DNA of 64,000 bases from Bacillus inaquosorum KCTC 13429 (GTDB taxonomy: Bacteria > Bacillota > Bacilli > Bacillales > Bacillaceae), in the NCBI RefSeq assembly GCF_000332645.1, contig NZ_AMXN01000005.1:248001-312000 (forward strand). The letters are read 5' to 3'. Positions 61,344-64,000 of the stretch are shown here, piece by piece; within the stretch, counting starts at the first letter, position 1; every line of letters starts with the position of its first letter. Both the position numbers and the translations under genes were made by a program. The notes below the pieces were generated by a model. That model did not search any database, had not been told where the DNA came from, and saw only the letters and a program-made list of their open reading frames with translations.

Positions 61344-62885
61344 ATGACACTTGAAAAATTTGCGGATGCTCTCCCAATCCCAGATACACTAAAGCCGGTG
61401 CAGCAAACAAAAGAAAAGACTTACTACGAAGTCACCATGGAGGAATGCACTCATCAGCTTCACCGCGATCTCCCCCCGACCCGCCTGTGGGGCTACAACG
61501 GCTTATTTCCCGGGCCTACCATTGAGGTTAAAAGAAACGAAAACGTTTATGTGAAATGGATGAACAACCTTCCGTCAGAGCATTTTCTTCCGATCGACCA
61601 CACCATTCATCATAGTGACAGCCAGCATGAAGAGCCCGAGGTAAAGACTGTCGTTCATTTACACGGAGGCGTCACGCCTGATGATAGTGACGGGTATCCG
61701 GAGGCCTGGTTTTCCAAAGACTTTGAACAAACAGGCCCTTATTTTAAACGAGAGGTTTATCATTATCCGAATCAGCAACGCGGGGCTATTTTGTGGTATC
61801 ACGATCACGCCATGGCGCTGACTAGGCTGAATGTCTATGCCGGACTTGTCGGCGCTTATATTATTCACGATCCAAAGGAAAAACGCTTAAAGCTGCCTTC
61901 CGGCGAATACGACGTGCCGCTTCTTATCACGGACCGCACGATCAATGAGGACGGTTCTTTGTTTTATCCAAGCGGGCCTGAAAACCCTTCCCCGTCACTG
62001 CCTAACCCATCAATCGTTCCGGCTTTTTGCGGAGAAACCATACTCGTCAACGGGAAGGCATGGCCATACTTGGAGGTCGAACCGAGGAAATACCGCTTCC
62101 GCGTCATCAACGCCTCTAATACGAGAACCTATAACCTGTCACTCGATAATGGCGGAGAATTTATTCAGATCGGTTCAGACGGAGGGCTTCTGCCTCGTTC
62201 TGTTAAACTGAACTCTTTTAGTCTTGCGCCTGCTGAGCGTTATGATATCATCATTGACTTCACAGCCTATGAAGGACAATCGATCATTTTGGCAAACAGC
62301 GAAGGCTGCGGCGGTGACGTCAATCCCGAAACAGATGCGAATGTCATGCAATTCAGAGTCACAAAGCCATTGCAACAAAAAGACGAAAGCAGAAAGCCGA
62401 AGTACCTCGCCTCATACCCTTCAGTGCAGAATGAAAGAATACAAAACATCAGAACACTGAAACTGGCAGGCACTCAGGACGAATACGGCAGACCCGTCCT
62501 TCTTCTCAATAACAAACGCTGGCACGATCCTGTTACAGAAGCACCAAAAGCCGGCACAACTGAGATATGGTCCATCATCAACCCGACACGCGGAACACAT
62601 CCAATCCACCTGCATCTAGTCTCCTTCCGTGTATTAGACCGGCGTCCGTTTGATATCGCACGTTATCAAGAAAGAGGGGAATTGTCCTATACCGGCCCGG
62701 CTGTTCCGCCGCCTCCAAGTGAAAAGGGGTGGAAAGACACCATTCAAGCTCACGCCGGTGAAGTCCTGAGAATCGCCGTGACATTCGGGCCGTACAGCGG
62801 ACGATACGTATGGCACTGCCATATTCTCGAGCATGAAGACTATGACATGATGAGACCGATGGATATAACAGATCCCCGTAAATAA
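61344..62885 (+). CDS. cotA: Outer spore coat laccase CotA
   Basis: A 513-residue multicopper oxidase with three cupredoxin domains. The copper ligands are intact: HLHGG (near 105), WYHDHAM (near 152), HPIHLH (near 419) and HCHILEHEDYDMM (near 491, type 1 Cys and axial Met). It makes the brown spore pigment and oxidises phenols and bilirubin. The ATG at 61344 (MTLEKF) lies eight bases after AAGGA; the ATG at 61338 is too close. It is monocistronic. Confidence 0.97.
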   Translation: MTLEKFADALPIPDTLKPVQQTKEKTYYEVTMEECTHQLHRDLPPTRLWGYNGLFPGPTIEVKRNENVYVKWMNNLPSEHFLPIDHTIHHSDSQHEEPEVKTVVHLHGGVTPDDSDGYPEAWFSKDFEQTGPYFKREVYHYPNQQRGAILWYHDHAMALTRLNVYAGLVGAYIIHDPKEKRLKLPSGEYDVPLLITDRTINEDGSLFYPSGPENPSPSLPNPSIVPAFCGETILVNGKAWPYLEVEPRKYRFRVINASNTRTYNLSLDNGGEFIQIGSDGGLLPRSVKLNSFSLAPAERYDIIIDFTAYEGQSIILANSEGCGGDVNPETDANVMQFRVTKPLQQKDESRKPKYLASYPSVQNERIQNIRTLKLAGTQDEYGRPVLLLNNKRWHDPVTEAPKAGTTEIWSIINPTRGTHPIHLHLVSFRVLDRRPFDIARYQERGELSYTGPAVPPPPSEKGWKDTIQAHAGEVLRIAVTFGPYSGRYVWHCHILEHEDYDMMRPMDITDPRK

Positions 62886-62892
62886 CCCGACA

Positions 62893-62920
62893 AACTTGCC
62901 TCTTGCAGGCAAGTTTTTTT
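62893..62920 (+). terminator. Terminator after cotA
   Basis: AAACTTGCCT / AGGCAAGTTT with a 5-base loop and a T-run follows the cotA stop by seven bases. Confidence 0.9.
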
Positions 62921-62984
62921 CTTTATGAAACTTTTGGCCCCATTTATCGTATAAGGTAAAAACAGCAAAAAGGAGCTGCTTTTT

Positions 62985-63974
62985 ATGCTGACAAACGACC
63001 TAAATAAAAAAACAAAGCGATACATTTCCATTTATGCCGAATTAAAATCAAAATTAAAATGGAAAGTTTCACACGATCAGATATTAATGTTCATTTCTTC
63101 TGCATATATTGTGAATAAAAGAGAGTTTGATTTTCAGCGCTTTTATGATTTGAGCAGCTATATCAAATCAAACATCGGCAGCTTCTCAACACTCAATTCA
63201 CACCACCGCTTTACTGTTGCTTCCATTCTGGACATTCATTTTCAGCAGGAAGCCAAACAAGCATTCCTTACTTTTATTGACAGATACAATGAGATGGTGA
63301 GGCTTGGATACAAACGGGACATTTTCACTTACCTTTCCGCCCTTATCATACTCACCGGCAAGTCCGAAGCGATCAATCAAAAAGAACAGATGAACATGGG
63401 GCTCTCTGTTTATCAGCAGATGAAAAAACATCACTATTTCCTCACGTCAACTCAAAATGTCCCGCTTGCCGTATTACTGGCCGGGAACGGGAAAGAATTA
63501 CAGGCGCTGAATAAAGCAGAAACGTGCTATCAGCAGCTGCCAGCTGGCGGATTTCGCAAAGGCCAGCACTTACACCAAACCAGCCACATCCTAGCCCTGC
63601 ACGCTGAAAAAGACGCTGAAACGCTTGTTTTGCAATGCAGAAAGCTGTTCCAAACCATCACTGAATCTCACAAAAAACCAAAGGATGTCCATTACCCTGA
63701 TCTTGCCCTGCTCACATTTCTGGAAGAGCCTGATATCAAAACTGTTCTGGCCATCACAGACGAGCTGAACCAAGAAAAACGATTCAAATGGAAAAAGGAA
63801 TTGAACTTCAAAATTGCTGTCAGCCTATATCTCAGTGAGCATATGGAGAAAAATCTGCTGATGGAATCAGGACTGTACACAGCCATCGAAACCGCCATTC
63901 AGGCACAGCAGGCAGCCGCGACAGCTGTCATCGTCAGTTCAACAGCAGCCAGTCATTCTCAAGACGGAAACTAG
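62985..63974 (+). CDS. yeaA: DUF4003 protein YeaA
   Basis: A 329-residue soluble, helical protein of the DUF4003 family, with no signal peptide and no recognised catalytic motif. It starts LTNDLNKKTKRYISIYAELKS after AAAAAGGAGCTGC and ends in an Ala-rich tail (AIQAQQAAATAV). Function unknown. The ribosome site of the next gene follows within ten bases, suggesting an operon. Confidence 0.88.
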   Translation: MLTNDLNKKTKRYISIYAELKSKLKWKVSHDQILMFISSAYIVNKREFDFQRFYDLSSYIKSNIGSFSTLNSHHRFTVASILDIHFQQEAKQAFLTFIDRYNEMVRLGYKRDIFTYLSALIILTGKSEAINQKEQMNMGLSVYQQMKKHHYFLTSTQNVPLAVLLAGNGKELQALNKAETCYQQLPAGGFRKGQHLHQTSHILALHAEKDAETLVLQCRKLFQTITESHKKPKDVHYPDLALLTFLEEPDIKTVLAITDELNQEKRFKWKKELNFKIAVSLYLSEHMEKNLLMESGLYTAIETAIQAQQAAATAVIVSSTAASHSQDGN

Positions 63975-63987
63975 AGGAGGAGTAAAA

Positions 63988-64000
63988 ATGCCCTACATCA
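63988..64000 (+). CDS. Start of next gene (partial, four codons)
   Basis: ATG at 63988 follows GAGGAGGAGTAAAA and reads Met-Pro-Tyr-Ile before the window ends. From the 168 order this is likely ydjP (alpha/beta hydrolase), but the sequence is too short to show it. Confidence 0.5.

Overview
The window comes from a close relative of Bacillus subtilis. The housekeeping genes (ligA, pcrA, pcrB, the whole pur operon, guaA, pbuG, the yeb/yea genes, gabP, cotA) follow the B. subtilis 168 order, read in reverse. Their proteins look nearly identical to what I remember of 168, with scattered substitutions that suggest a sister lineage rather than 168 itself. This is recognition from memory; no search was run.

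Positions 1-19460, all on the minus strand, hold an accessory antibiotic gene cluster where the conserved region ends, just beyond yerH. In transcription order it has an MFS transporter, a C-A-PCP-E NRPS, a membrane-anchored serine peptidase of the ClbP/ZmaM/XcnG type, a BtrH-like protein, a type II thioesterase, a four-gene cassette for a hydroxymalonyl-ACP-type extender (3-hydroxyacyl-CoA dehydrogenase, FkbH-like, ACP, acyl-CoA dehydrogenase) and an NRPS-PKS that runs off the left edge. Both adenylation domains read out as Asn. The logic (N-acyl-D-Asn prodrug cap, then Asn extended by a hydroxymalonyl unit and reduced) fits the amicoumacin (ami) pathway. Later modules (Leu, isocoumarin PKS) and self-resistance genes would lie outside the window. 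The system is therefore probably known in outline, but its insertion point and several proteins merit a look.

19543-32986 is core genome: yerH-ligA-pcrA-pcrB (lipoprotein, DNA ligase, helicase, archaeal-type lipid synthase), yerD, yerC-yerB-yerA, a small DUF2892 protein, the permease yecA and a divergent Lrp/AsnC regulator. 32983-46150 is the 12-gene purine operon purEKB-CSQLF-MNHD, making IMP from PRPP. It is preceded by two PurR boxes, a sigma-A promoter, a guanine riboswitch and a terminator. Hairpins sit at the two intercistronic gaps inside the operon.

46148-50110 holds yebE-yebG, yebD, yebC and pbuG; pbuG has its own PurR boxes, promoter and guanine riboswitch. An ECF sigma/anti-sigma pair (50166-52141) lies between pbuG and guaA, where I recall no genes in 168. 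guaA has a sigma-A promoter and an unclassified structured leader. 53953-59371 holds yeaC-yeaD-yebA (MoxR ATPase, DUF58, transglutaminase) and the manganese exporter mneS. The right end carries plus-strand gabP (with a TnrA box), the spore-coat laccase cotA, yeaA and the first codons of another gene. I saw no tRNA, rRNA, CRISPR array, insertion sequence or phage gene.
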